In this document: positions 25,601-32,581 of the stretch, one piece after another
Position numbering within the stretch: the stretch's first letter is position 1
Layout: the number at the start of each line of letters is the position of its first letter
Assembly: GCA_021414065.1 (NCBI GenBank)
Contig: JAIOPE010000146.1
Span: 17,064 to 81,063, forward strand
Direction of reading: 5' to 3'
Source: Planctomycetota bacterium
GTDB taxonomy: Bacteria > Planctomycetota > JAJSAM01 > JAJVHW01
Length of the DNA: 64,000 nucleotides
Notes under the pieces: generated by a model
The model's database searches: none
The model's input: only the letters and a program-made list of their open reading frames with translations
Told to the model about the DNA's origin: nothing
Made by a program: the position numbers and the translations under genes

Positions 25601-26552
25601 GAAGTTCGACGTGGAACTGATCGGACTCGATCCGAAGAAGACGAACTGGGCGCCCGGATCCATGCCGGTCTCGTGCCGTCTCCGCTACGACCGCCCGCTC
25701 CCGGCGTCGCTCGGCCACGTGAAGGTGGACGTCGAGACGCTGCCGTTCATCGTGGTGACGGAGGCGACGCCGAACGACGTCACGCGCGTGGTGAAACAGC
25801 CCGTCATCTTCCGCATGACTGCGAACGACGGAGCGGGTCCCGTCGTCGGGGAGCGCAGGGTCGAGTTCACGGTGAGCGTGCTGCCGTCGGCCGAGCAGAT
25901 CATCCGCAAGGCGAACACGTTCAGCTTCCGCGTCGGGGGCAAGGGCAAGTCCGTACGCGTCGGCGGATGGCAACCCGGCGAGGTGGCGACGACCCCGAGC
26001 GTCGAGATCGCTTGGTCCCGGCACGAACCTGCGGCGGGAGTCCAGTGGTCCGGGAACGCGTTCACGGTGGACGTGAAGTCCTCGAAGGGCTCCGGAACGC
26101 CGGATTCGCCGCTGATCACGCGCAGCGTGAAGGCCAAGGGCACCTACGACCCCGTGATGGGCATCGTCTCGTTCGAGGCCGATTCCGTGGACTCGGAGAG
26201 TACTGCCGAGGAGGACTACCGGAACTCCAAGGTCGAGACGAAGCACCTCTCCGCCGTGGACGTGCCCGTGGACCAGGTCTGGGGCGCGTCGATGATCCCC
26301 ATCGGCGCCGACGAGAACTGGGACCCGTACGTGAACGGCTACACGCGGACGCACGACTCCCGCGCGGTGAAGCGCCACCGGATCGTCGGGACCTGGCACA
26401 CCATCACGCGCGGCTGGTCGAAGTCGTCCGGCGAGAACGTGAGTGAGTCCACCGACACGATCCTCGGCCCCACGGGCGACACGTCCCAGCCCGCATCAGC
26501 GTCGTTCACCTTCGGAACGCCGCGCCGCACCTTCCCGGCGGGAGCGAAGTGA
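22659..26552 (+). CDS. giant secreted protein with N-terminal NTase-like domain
   Basis: A 1297-residue protein of unknown function, with an AAGGAG site and an ATG overlapping the previous stop. Residues 1-34 are a signal peptide. Residues about 100-360 form a globular domain with NSx8DVD at 147-159 and NPEAY at 242-246, followed by helices. This is the arrangement seen at the C-terminus of the other giant protein (8959-12948). NSx8DVD at the end of a strand resembles the active-site signature of Pol-beta-type nucleotidyltransferases. Residues 370-1000 are mainly helical with charged coiled-coil-like stretches; residues about 1010-1297 are strand-rich sandwiches. Such a domain outside the cytoplasm would be surprising. 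The export signal looks genuine but should be confirmed. Confidence 0.78.
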   Translation: MTRTHGRLARFLSLATMATLLLAAPTTRTATPQDDDAVEIRTVFDIMGDFEKQKLLWRKEWMTEDADRKTDAAEIALKVATEKGLDRKLLKRQFDTASKERRATGVKNLDVGRHQLTKWILAEAYKETNARLKADGLTPLERTTTVNSGGTGDFTRDVDVTVFAGDEVRERTFFEAIRDIARKQGLTVETGADDSVKSGINIPEIEVAFHRGNNDLPDPRYTTDVQRFALDYRKAIEGQSRNPEAYFGYGFEMEVQGRRYLSFKPGQTLLQTFEMEGGKLKYRAQVASCNKEVRAVIRGAVGQRYRRAQNCVHAVNDYLQAYRHELHTGGDPTKGALKYAGRAIESLCEYHGFKNWAELRIEDRVQLLARIFPPGYLDTPGARRRLEYMSEGVDYAYAVFQGKSAPKSFAGKPMRPEGTATLALLFLRKASASMVGAVAQEMLDPPDLSARFLAEVNQHDSKWQEMSPDEREAHAKQRCENYKQCVSIAAMENLLATVEQLHVLDLPEFDPKGQKAGTNAIKEMLNGADPKLKPILQIAIDHAAASVRLQNAKTADERARASADLAAARTRMEEHTRKPSPGRQIEDAAAAVGAADYVKRKKAGGAVAGTDPPDETRKRMQKFAEDALYEDEAVGIRAEIGKLGVKGYVKKRMAEEVFQLGNVVDALQLIEMYQGGASAADYTWFATTNVLSRCYWGIGFAIQAVQVKNEEDLKALGKNVVFDAFSRVIPGMAQARIIFDIERGLVMVTFGHMINVVNADLIDALYTGEAGRVNAGTAGKVAGQIRDTGVCVLDGKWVIQAPDKKGVLQVVVDQPALYQGLFAEWFGPQVRFDEINTRSPLGGDKGTLLAAHDRLAKAILAMGTDKESSWFGKPTNYVDPNNVNTAAEAFAAAIAPHCRKKTDAVLDELAPRQYFSNGKDMIAEGLHQRLMSDVVGGMVATWQTQRVEQMFARREVDYAAKVGDISALGKALADAADVEMPKFDVELIGLDPKKTNWAPGSMPVSCRLRYDRPLPASLGHVKVDVETLPFIVVTEATPNDVTRVVKQPVIFRMTANDGAGPVVGERRVEFTVSVLPSAEQIIRKANTFSFRVGGKGKSVRVGGWQPGEVATTPSVEIAWSRHEPAAGVQWSGNAFTVDVKSSKGSGTPDSPLITRSVKAKGTYDPVMGIVSFEADSVDSESTAEEDYRNSKVETKHLSAVDVPVDQVWGASMIPIGADENWDPYVNGYTRTHDSRAVKRHRIVGTWHTITRGWSKSSGENVSESTDTILGPTGDTSQPASASFTFGTPRRTFPAGAK

Positions 26553-26669
26553 CGGGACGGGCGCGCCCGCGCCGCCGCGGCAGGTTCCACGGAACCCGGG
26601 CGCGGTCCCACCCGTCTCACTCCGGCCGAACGATCTCGGCGCAGACCTGACCCTCACGGAGGCGACTCG

Positions 26670-27527
26670 ATGCGGAACATCCTCGGACTGACGGTGGTTG
26701 CGGTGGCAGTGCTCGGCGCGTGGGCCCTCGCGGGCGACGACAAGAAGCCCGGCGCGGGTCACGAAGGCCACGGCGGCGCCGCCGCCGGCCCCGCAGCGGA
26801 AGCGGGCGGCGATCCCTGGGCCACCCACCGCGGCAACGTGCCGTTCATCCTCGGGTTCGAGAAGGGCATGGCTGCGGTCAAGGACACCGGCAAGCCGCCG
26901 ATGCTCTTCATCACGACGACGTGGTGCGGGTACTGCAAGAAGCTCGCGGGCGAGTCGTTCACCGACGACGCCGTCGTGAAGATCCTCGCGAAGTTCACCC
27001 CGGTGATCGTGGACGGCGACGTCGAGAAGGACATCTGCACGAAGTACAAGGCCAACGGCTTCCCGAAGGTCGTGTTCTGCGACGTCAAGGGCGAAGCGGT
27101 CAGCGCCGTGGATGGCTACGTCCCGAAGGCCGAGTTCCAGGCGAAAGCCGAGGACGCGGCGAAGTCGATCAAGTCCGGCAAGCCTTCGAAGGAGTACCAG
27201 GCTCTCGTGGACGCGAAGGCCGACCTCGACAAGGCGCTCGGCTCCGCGAAGTCGAACGTGAAGGCCGCCCTGCAGGCCATCACGAAGATCGAGAAACTCG
27301 GCCGGCCGGGCGAGATCGCCGACGCCGCGAAGGTCGCGAAGGACAAGCTCCTCGCAGCCGGCCAGGCGAAGCTCGACGAGGCCCGCAAGTCGTTCGAGGC
27401 AGGCGAGAAGGACGCCGCACGCAAGGCCGCAACGTCCCTCGCGTCGGAGTACGCGGGCACCGACCTCGCCGACGCCGCGAAGAAGCTCGTGGCCGAAATC
27501 GGCCCGGCAGCGCCCCCGGCGAAGTAG
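26670..27527 (+). CDS. periplasmic thioredoxin-like protein with helical tail
   Basis: A 285-residue protein with a GGAGG site 8 bp before the ATG and a signal peptide (residues 1-21). A His-rich patch (HEGHGG) at residues 31-36 may bind metal. A thioredoxin-fold domain follows, with active site WCGYC at residues 85-89 inside TTTWCGYCKKL and the cis-Pro segment NGFPKVVF. This is the thioredoxin_7/DsbD-gamma-like type that reduces or isomerises disulfides in the periplasm. The last 140 residues are Lys/Ala-rich helices resembling a tetratricopeptide-like or coiled domain (two AGxAKLDEARKSFEAGEKDAA-type motifs). A terminator follows directly. It closes the plus-strand series and may service the Cys-containing secreted proteins upstream; that link is inference. 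Confidence 0.85.
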   Translation: MRNILGLTVVAVAVLGAWALAGDDKKPGAGHEGHGGAAAGPAAEAGGDPWATHRGNVPFILGFEKGMAAVKDTGKPPMLFITTTWCGYCKKLAGESFTDDAVVKILAKFTPVIVDGDVEKDICTKYKANGFPKVVFCDVKGEAVSAVDGYVPKAEFQAKAEDAAKSIKSGKPSKEYQALVDAKADLDKALGSAKSNVKAALQAITKIEKLGRPGEIADAAKVAKDKLLAAGQAKLDEARKSFEAGEKDAARKAATSLASEYAGTDLADAAKKLVAEIGPAAPPAK

Positions 27528-27545
27528 CCGCAGGACCGACGACGG

Positions 27546-27577
27546 ACGGCCGTCTCCGCACGCGGAGGCGGCCGTTT
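27546..27577 (+). terminator. strong hairpin terminator
   Basis: A 13-bp stem (27546-27558 pairing with 27563-27575, one G-U) with a CACG loop and a short T run (TTT, 27575-27577). It lies 19 bp after the thioredoxin stop and should end the plus-strand series. Confidence 0.85.
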
Positions 27578-27594
27578 CGATTCCCGGGGCCGCG

Positions 27595-27720
27595 CGGGGA
27601 CGGTCCCCAAAAACTCACAAACTTGGCCGCCGTGCCGGCCGACGGACGGCTTCGCGCGAGCGATTCGGCTCCGGCGGCGCCGGGACTCGCGGGTTTGTGG
27701 GTTTTTGGGGACCGTCCCCG
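27595..27720. repeat. REP-like 28-bp inverted repeat (GGGGACGGTCCCC family)
   Basis: Two 28-bp arms (27595-27622 and 27693-27720) are complementary at all but one position and enclose a 70-bp centre. Each arm contains the palindrome GGGGACGGTCCCC followed by an A/T stretch and CTCACAAAC or its complement. A related GGGGACAGG...CCTGTCCCC hairpin lies at 54527-54555. Such sequences resemble REP/BIME elements mobilised by RAYT transposases, but no transposase gene is nearby. This and the tandem repeat account for most of the 431-bp gap between the thioredoxin and ATPase genes. Confidence 0.8.
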
Positions 27721-27866
27721 AGATCCACGCGGAGACCCTCGGTGCGAACGGCGTCGCCGACTCCCCTGTCCACCGCTGCGGTACTGCGATGCACGCCGCG
27801 CGCGGCTGGACCGTTCTCGTGGCAGGCCGCATTTGCGCCGAATCGCCAGGCTTGACTTGGGACGAT

Positions 27867-27935
27867 ATGACGAGATCACACGGACGGGATGACGAGATAA
27901 CGTGGACGGGATGACGAGAAGTGCGACGCGACGGG
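27867..27935. repeat. 22-bp tandem repeat, about three units
   Basis: Units at 27867-27888 and 27889-27910 both read ATGACGAGAT-(variable)-GGACGGG with 22-bp period. A third, 25 bp long, begins ATGACGAGAA and ends GACGGG. The block lies just upstream of the ATPase gene start and could be an operator array or simple slippage. Confidence 0.65.
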
Positions 27936-27958
27936 ACGACGTGGCGTACCCTGGCGGC

Positions 27959-29209
27959 GTGACGGAGTCACTCACTCGACATGCCCAGGCGGTCGTCGTC
28001 GAAGCGCTCGCCGACGCCCGTGTCGTACTCGTACACGGCCCACGGCAGTGCGGGAAGACGACGTTGGTCCAGGCGGTCGCGGCGTCGCGACGCGGGCGCT
28101 ACCTGTCGCTCGACAGTCAGGACCTGCGGGACTCCGCGCTCCGGGATCCGGACGGGTTCGTCGAAGGGACCGGACTGGTCGTGATCGACGAGTTCCAGCG
28201 CGGCGGCGACGCGCTGTTGCTCGCCATCAAGCGCGCGGTCGATGTCGCGGGGCCGCGGCGGCGGCGTTTTCTGCTGGCCGGCTCGACGCGCTTCCTCACC
28301 GTTCCGACCCTGTCCGAGTCACTTGCCGGACGGATCGACATCATCGACCTGTGGCCGCTGTCGCAGGGTGAACTCCTCGGCCGTCGGGAGGACTTCCCAG
28401 CGGTTCTGTTCGGCGGGCCGGAGCGGCTCAGAAGTCTCGAACCGACGCCGCTCGGCCGCGAGTCGTACTTCGACCTCGCCTGCCGGGGCGGGTTCCCTGA
28501 GGCCGTACGACGCAAGCCCCGATCGAGAGAGCGCTGGTTTGACGGCTACGCACGCACGCTGCTCGGGCGCGACCTCCTGGAAATCGCCCGCGTCGGGCGG
28601 ACAGACGACGTCTCTCGGCTCCTCCGATTGCTCGCAACTCGGACCGCCGCTGAAGTGGACGTCACTGCCATCGCCCGCGAGCTCGGCATTCCGCGCACGA
28701 CGCTGGACGGGTACCTCCCCCTGCTCGAGTCGTTGTTCCTGCTCCACCGCGTGCCTGCATGGTCCTCGAACCTCACGGCGAAGATCGTGCGGCGCCCGAA
28801 GCTCCACTTCACCGACACCGGCCTCGCCGCTTCGCTGGTCGGCGTCACGCCGAAGTCGCTCACCGATCCGACCGCGCCGATGGCGGGCCCTTTGCTGGAG
28901 ACGTTCGTCGTCGGCGAGATCTCGCGTCAGCTCGGGTGGAGTGCGGTGTCGGCGACCGTCCATCACTTCCGCGACCGTTCGGGACCAGAGGTGGACCTAG
29001 TGCTCGAGTCCCGCGACGGTCGCATCGCCGCGATCGAGGTGAAGGCCGCGCGGTCGGTGTCCGCCCGCGACTTCAGCGGGCTGACGCTCCTCCGCGACCG
29101 GCTCGGTGCGCGATTCGTGCAAGGGGTCGTCCTTCACGCGGGCGAGGCGGTACTCGCGTTCGGCGACCGGCTGTCTGCAGCGCCCGTATCCGCCGTGTGG
29201 GCGACCTGA
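27959..29209 (+). CDS. AAA-type ATPase with DUF4143 C-terminal domain
   Basis: A 416-residue protein. The GTG at 27959 is chosen because it gives the family N-terminus (basic helix followed by the first strand and P-loop); a GTG 19 codons earlier lies in tandem-repeat DNA. Walker A GPRQCGKTT spans residues 27-35 and Walker B VVIDE residues 74-78. A sensor-type AGSTRF follows, with the family LPLSQGE-like segment (WPLSQGELLG). The C-terminal half has a winged-helix LGIPRTTLDGYLPLLE motif and the DUF4143 nuclease-like element GPEVDLVLE...IEVKAA, in which D-x-V and E-x-K resemble PD-(D/E)XK residues. These ATPases are common and poorly understood, sometimes linked to mobile elements or toxin-antitoxin contexts. 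It is a single gene here. Confidence 0.88.
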   Translation: MTESLTRHAQAVVVEALADARVVLVHGPRQCGKTTLVQAVAASRRGRYLSLDSQDLRDSALRDPDGFVEGTGLVVIDEFQRGGDALLLAIKRAVDVAGPRRRRFLLAGSTRFLTVPTLSESLAGRIDIIDLWPLSQGELLGRREDFPAVLFGGPERLRSLEPTPLGRESYFDLACRGGFPEAVRRKPRSRERWFDGYARTLLGRDLLEIARVGRTDDVSRLLRLLATRTAAEVDVTAIARELGIPRTTLDGYLPLLESLFLLHRVPAWSSNLTAKIVRRPKLHFTDTGLAASLVGVTPKSLTDPTAPMAGPLLETFVVGEISRQLGWSAVSATVHHFRDRSGPEVDLVLESRDGRIAAIEVKAARSVSARDFSGLTLLRDRLGARFVQGVVLHAGEAVLAFGDRLSAAPVSAVWAT

Positions 29210-29244
29210 CGGCGGAGGCCAGCCCCGGCGCCCCCGCCCCCGCG

Positions 29245-29784
29245 CTACTTCGCGGGCGTCTCGACGATCGCCTTCATGCTCGCGAGGCCCTGCTCGTAGG
29301 AGTCGCCGACCATCTTGTCCATGTCCATGAAGAGGCAGAACGCCTTGCCGATGAAGTTGTTCTTCCCGTCCATCGTCCACCGGACCGTCGTCGAACCGCT
29401 GCCGGCCGGCTGGAAGTGGAAGTCCGACATCGCGGTGTCCTCGAACGGGCGGAGGAAGTCGAGGCGGATGCCGACGTGCTCGGACGGCTTCGCCTCCGTG
29501 ATCGTCATCCGGCCCGCGCCGACCTCGTCGTTCCCGTCCCACGCGAAGACGGCGCCGGTCCCCGAGGCCGCGCCCTCGAACGTGTTCTTGCACGCCGGGT
29601 CGATCTTGGCCCACGGCGACCAGGCGTCCCACTTGTGGAAATCAGCGACCTGCGCGTAGACGGCGTCGGCGGGTGCGGCCATCGTCACGCTGCGCTCGAC
29701 GTGGTAGGTCCCGGGCTGCATGGCGACGACGACGAGCAACACCACGACGAGCGCGGCGACGGCGAGCAGGATCTTCTTGAGCAT
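29245..29784 (-). CDS. SRPBCC-family (polyketide cyclase/START-like) anchored protein
   Basis: A 179-residue protein with a GGAGGG site before the ATG. The N-terminal 28 residues form one membrane helix (LKKILLAVAALVVVLLVVVA). The rest is a START/SRPBCC helix-grip domain: a first strand (YHVERSVTMAAPADAVYAQVADF), HKWDAWSPW, a long central sheet and a C-terminal helix ending near the stop (GLASMKAIVE). Members bind hydrophobic ligands in an internal cavity. The ligand is unknown. It converges on the ATPase gene 35 bp away. Confidence 0.85.
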   Translation of the reverse strand: MLKKILLAVAALVVVLLVVVAMQPGTYHVERSVTMAAPADAVYAQVADFHKWDAWSPWAKIDPACKNTFEGAASGTGAVFAWDGNDEVGAGRMTITEAKPSEHVGIRLDFLRPFEDTAMSDFHFQPAGSGSTTVRWTMDGKNNFIGKAFCLFMDMDKMVGDSYEQGLASMKAIVETPAK

Positions 29785-29852
29785 GGTCCCTCCGGTCACC
29801 CGCGGACACCGGACGGGCCCGCGGAACGAGAGAGACTACAGTCGCACGCTCG

Positions 29853-30248
29853 CTATCGAAGCGAGAGTCCGCCGAGGCCGCCGCCGCCCGGCGGAATCTG
29901 GCCGGCGCCGGGGACGATGAGACGCGACGCCTCGCGGCGCTGCATCTCGCGCGCCTCTTCGACGAGTCGCTGCACGGCAGCGCGGATCGCGTCGGGGAAT
30001 TTCGCGATCGCCTCGCGCAGGTCCTTCGCCTCGACCTCGGCGTTCACCGGGAGCGGACCGGACTGCGACATCAACTGCGTCCCGGCGACGAACAGGACTG
30101 GGCGAGACGGGTCGTCGGCGCCGTCGGCGGTGACTGGCGTCAGGCGGCGGATCGTTGCCGTCTGCAGATCGGTGAACGTGTCCTCGCGGTAGAGGTTCGC
30201 CGCGTCCACGGCGAGGTCGTCGAGGGGGTTGCGCTGGTTCTGGCTCAT
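29853..30248 (-). CDS. conserved-looking hypothetical cytoplasmic protein
   Basis: A 131-residue protein with no export signal. The first 70 residues alternate helix and strand (DLAVDAANLYREDTFTDLQ then IRRLTPVT and PVLFVAGTQL). A long amphipathic helix (residues 72-108, with AEVEAKDLREAIAKFPDAIRA) follows and the C-terminus is Gly-rich (GGGGLGGLS). The Gly-rich tail and the acidic/basic helix suggest protein-protein contact. No family recognised. It is separated from the LarA-like gene by 40 bp on the same strand. Confidence 0.6.
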   Translation of the reverse strand: MSQNQRNPLDDLAVDAANLYREDTFTDLQTATIRRLTPVTADGADDPSRPVLFVAGTQLMSQSGPLPVNAEVEAKDLREAIAKFPDAIRAAVQRLVEEAREMQRREASRLIVPGAGQIPPGGGGLGGLSLR

Positions 30249-30288
30249 CCACCGATGGTGGCGGCGACGCGGTCCGGACCCACGAGAA

Positions 30289-31563
30289 TCAGGAGACGGC
30301 CACGTACGGAACCGTCAGCGGCCCCTGCGGAAGGACGGCGACGCGCGCCGACGGGCCGATCCGGGCGACCTCCGCGCGCACCGCGGCCGCGATGTCCGGG
30401 CAGGGGTCGAGGTGCATCGCGCGCAGGGAGTGGTCTGGAATCGTGCTGCGGACGAGCACCCGCGCGCGTCCGAGGACGAGCGACAGGATCTGCGCCTGCC
30501 ACTGCTCGGGACGGACGAACCCCGGCGTCGCAAGTCGCGCGAGGACCTCGCCCGGGCCGGAGCACTCGGTCATCAACCGCTCGAACGGACTGCCGGACGG
30601 CACGCCCTCGCGGCACTCGCACGCGAGGATCACGGTTCCGCCGTCGCGGACGATCCGCGCCCCCGCCGCGATCCCCTTCACACCCTGGTAGAGGTTCAGG
30701 TCGAGCGGCGCGCCGCTGTTCGTCGTGACGACCACATCGAACGGCGCCGCGACCCGCTGCATCGCCGTGCCCCGCACGAACTCCAGGCCGGCCCGGTGCG
30801 CGTCGATCAGGTCGCCCGCGAACACCCCGGTGATGCGGCGGCGCTCGTCGAGTGCGACGTTCAGGAGGAAGCTCGGGCCGACACGGAGCGCGATGTCGCG
30901 GATCTCCTCCCACACGGGGTTCCCGTCCGTCACGCCGAAGGTCGCGCGCGGATCGCCGATGTTGTGGGCGCCGTGGTTGCTGATCACCGTCGCGAGCCCC
31001 GCGCCGCCGGGCATGATCCCCTTCGGCCCCCCGCTGAACCCTGCGAACAGGTGCGGCTCGATGAACCCCGTGACGATGCGCACGTCGGCGTCGGCGAGCA
31101 GCCGATGGAGCAGCGCGGGCGTGCCGTCGCGGGTCGTGCCGAACTGCACGAGCGCGCCGACGTCGGTCGAGTCGTGGTTGACGACGCGGTAGTCGCGGAC
31201 GACCTCCGCCGTGAGGAGGCGCTCGAGCTCCTCGCGCGGACTCGGCCGGTGCGTGCCGAGTTGGTTGAGCAGGACGACGCGATCCCGCGGCACGCCGGCC
31301 GCCGCGATCTCGTCGAGCAGCCACGGGATGATCCGCTCGTTCGGCGTCGCGCGCGTCGCGTCGGTGAACGCGATGCACACGCTCCGGGCCCCGCGGACCA
31401 CGTCGCGGAGCGGCGGTCGCCCGATCGGCGCGCGCAGCGCCGCGACGACCGCAGCGCGCTCGTCAGCCAGCGGCGCCGCGGGCGTCGGTTCGATCACGGT
31501 GGTGACGTCGCCCGGAAGTTCAACGGACAGGCGGTCGGCACCGTACGCGAGGGAGACACGCAT
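30289..31563 (-). CDS. larA: nickel-pincer lactate-racemase-like protein (LarA family)
   Basis: A 424-residue protein with the full LarA layout. The catalytic and metal-ligand residues known in Lactiplantibacillus plantarum LarA (H108, H174, K184, H200) match H105 (LGTHRP), H171 (IEPHLF), K181 (GGPKG) and H197 (ISNHG), a constant offset of three. The enzyme family interconverts enantiomers of alpha-hydroxy acids using a nickel pincer nucleotide made by LarB, LarC and LarE, none of which lies in this window. The N-terminus was set at an ATG that matches the usual length; no strong ribosome site is seen. Substrate may be lactate or another hydroxy acid. Confidence 0.88.
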   Translation of the reverse strand: MRVSLAYGADRLSVELPGDVTTVIEPTPAAPLADERAAVVAALRAPIGRPPLRDVVRGARSVCIAFTDATRATPNERIIPWLLDEIAAAGVPRDRVVLLNQLGTHRPSPREELERLLTAEVVRDYRVVNHDSTDVGALVQFGTTRDGTPALLHRLLADADVRIVTGFIEPHLFAGFSGGPKGIMPGGAGLATVISNHGAHNIGDPRATFGVTDGNPVWEEIRDIALRVGPSFLLNVALDERRRITGVFAGDLIDAHRAGLEFVRGTAMQRVAAPFDVVVTTNSGAPLDLNLYQGVKGIAAGARIVRDGGTVILACECREGVPSGSPFERLMTECSGPGEVLARLATPGFVRPEQWQAQILSLVLGRARVLVRSTIPDHSLRAMHLDPCPDIAAAVRAEVARIGPSARVAVLPQGPLTVPYVAVS

Positions 31564-31681
31564 CGTGCGGGCGATGGTCGGCGCGACGCGGGTCGGAGTC
31601 CAGATGGCCACGACATCGATTCCGCGACGTGCCTCAAGTGCAGCGCCGCCCCGCGCAATCAGCGTCGCCCGCCGCTGGACT

Positions 31682-32581
31682 CTACGCGCGGGCGCTCTCG
31701 GCGAGCGGCACGATCGCGTCGGCGACGAGTCGCAATCCCGTGAAGCGGAGTTCGTCGCTGGTGACGCGGAGCGAGGCGAGCAGGCCGTAGACGCACGCGT
31801 GGTGCGCCTCATCCATGTCTGCTGGACTGCCGAGCAACTGTCGAAGCCCGTCGCCTGCGTGTTGCGCCCGCTCCTGCCAGTCCTCCGGGAAACAGCTGCG
31901 AAGCGCCGCCTCCCACAACCCCGGCCACGACGCGATCTCCGCGTCGCCCGCCAGTCGCGCGATGGCGAGCACCCGTCCGAGGTCCTTGTTGCTCCGCCGA
32001 ATCGCGCGGTCCTCGATCTTCCCGATCATGCGCTCCGGCCGGATCTCGCGGTGCTCGAGCAGATTCGCGAGCGCCATCATCTCGACCCGCGCGACTTGGA
32101 TGCCGAAGTCCGTCGGCGTCGGCGCATGTGCAGCGAGCGAGAGGTAGTCGAAACTGACAAGACCGAAGTGACCGCCCGCGAGCTCGAGACGGAGCCAGCG
32201 CTTCCCGCGTTCCGCCGACGCATCGGGAACGGTGAGGAGCTCCACGAACCAGTCGTCCGAGTTCGGCGGGTAGAGGCGCACCGCAGGGAGCTGGTCGTCA
32301 GGCGTGGATGCGGTGCCTGGCTGCTGCCACGTTCCCGCGCGTGGGAAGTGCCAGCCGCACGCGAGAAGTCGCTCCGCGATGCTCCTGCCCGCAGCGACTG
32401 CTTTCACGCGGGGCGCGAGGAGACAGTCTACGTCCTTCGTCCTCACTTGGAGCGCGGGGTCGTTGCCGAAGAAGCGGTAGCCCGCGGCTACGCTGCCAAC
32501 CACGATGATCTCGCCGTGGCAGTCCGCGGGCACTGCGCTCGCGACGCTCTGCAGGATCTGGCGGGGGGAAACGAGCTTCAT
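31682..32581 (-). CDS. AbiEii-like nucleotidyltransferase toxin (type IV TA)
   Basis: A 299-residue protein. Residues 26-52 carry a nucleotidyltransferase signature: a hydrophobic strand ending IIVVGS (29-30) and D-V-D at 50-52 after a VRTK turn, expected to bind metal and nucleotide. Helix-rich C-terminal sequence follows (LEHREIRPERM, a KDLGRVLAIARLAGD segment). AbiEii-type toxins transfer nucleotides to tRNA or similar targets and are neutralised by a transcription-repressing partner; that is family knowledge. The gene starts with ATG overlapping the stop of the antitoxin-like gene (ATGA), the usual AbiE arrangement. Some secreted or metabolic NTase could look alike, but the pair context favours toxin. 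Confidence 0.75.
   Translation of the reverse strand: MKLVSPRQILQSVASAVPADCHGEIIVVGSVAAGYRFFGNDPALQVRTKDVDCLLAPRVKAVAAGRSIAERLLACGWHFPRAGTWQQPGTASTPDDQLPAVRLYPPNSDDWFVELLTVPDASAERGKRWLRLELAGGHFGLVSFDYLSLAAHAPTPTDFGIQVARVEMMALANLLEHREIRPERMIGKIEDRAIRRSNKDLGRVLAIARLAGDAEIASWPGLWEAALRSCFPEDWQERAQHAGDGLRQLLGSPADMDEAHHACVYGLLASLRVTSDELRFTGLRLVADAIVPLAESARA

Noticed and set aside
22149..26399. 1416-codon minus-strand frame across the giant secreted protein gene
   Set aside because: Low complexity Arg/Leu/Val/His text with no motif, opposite a gene with a ribosome site, signal peptide and coupled start.
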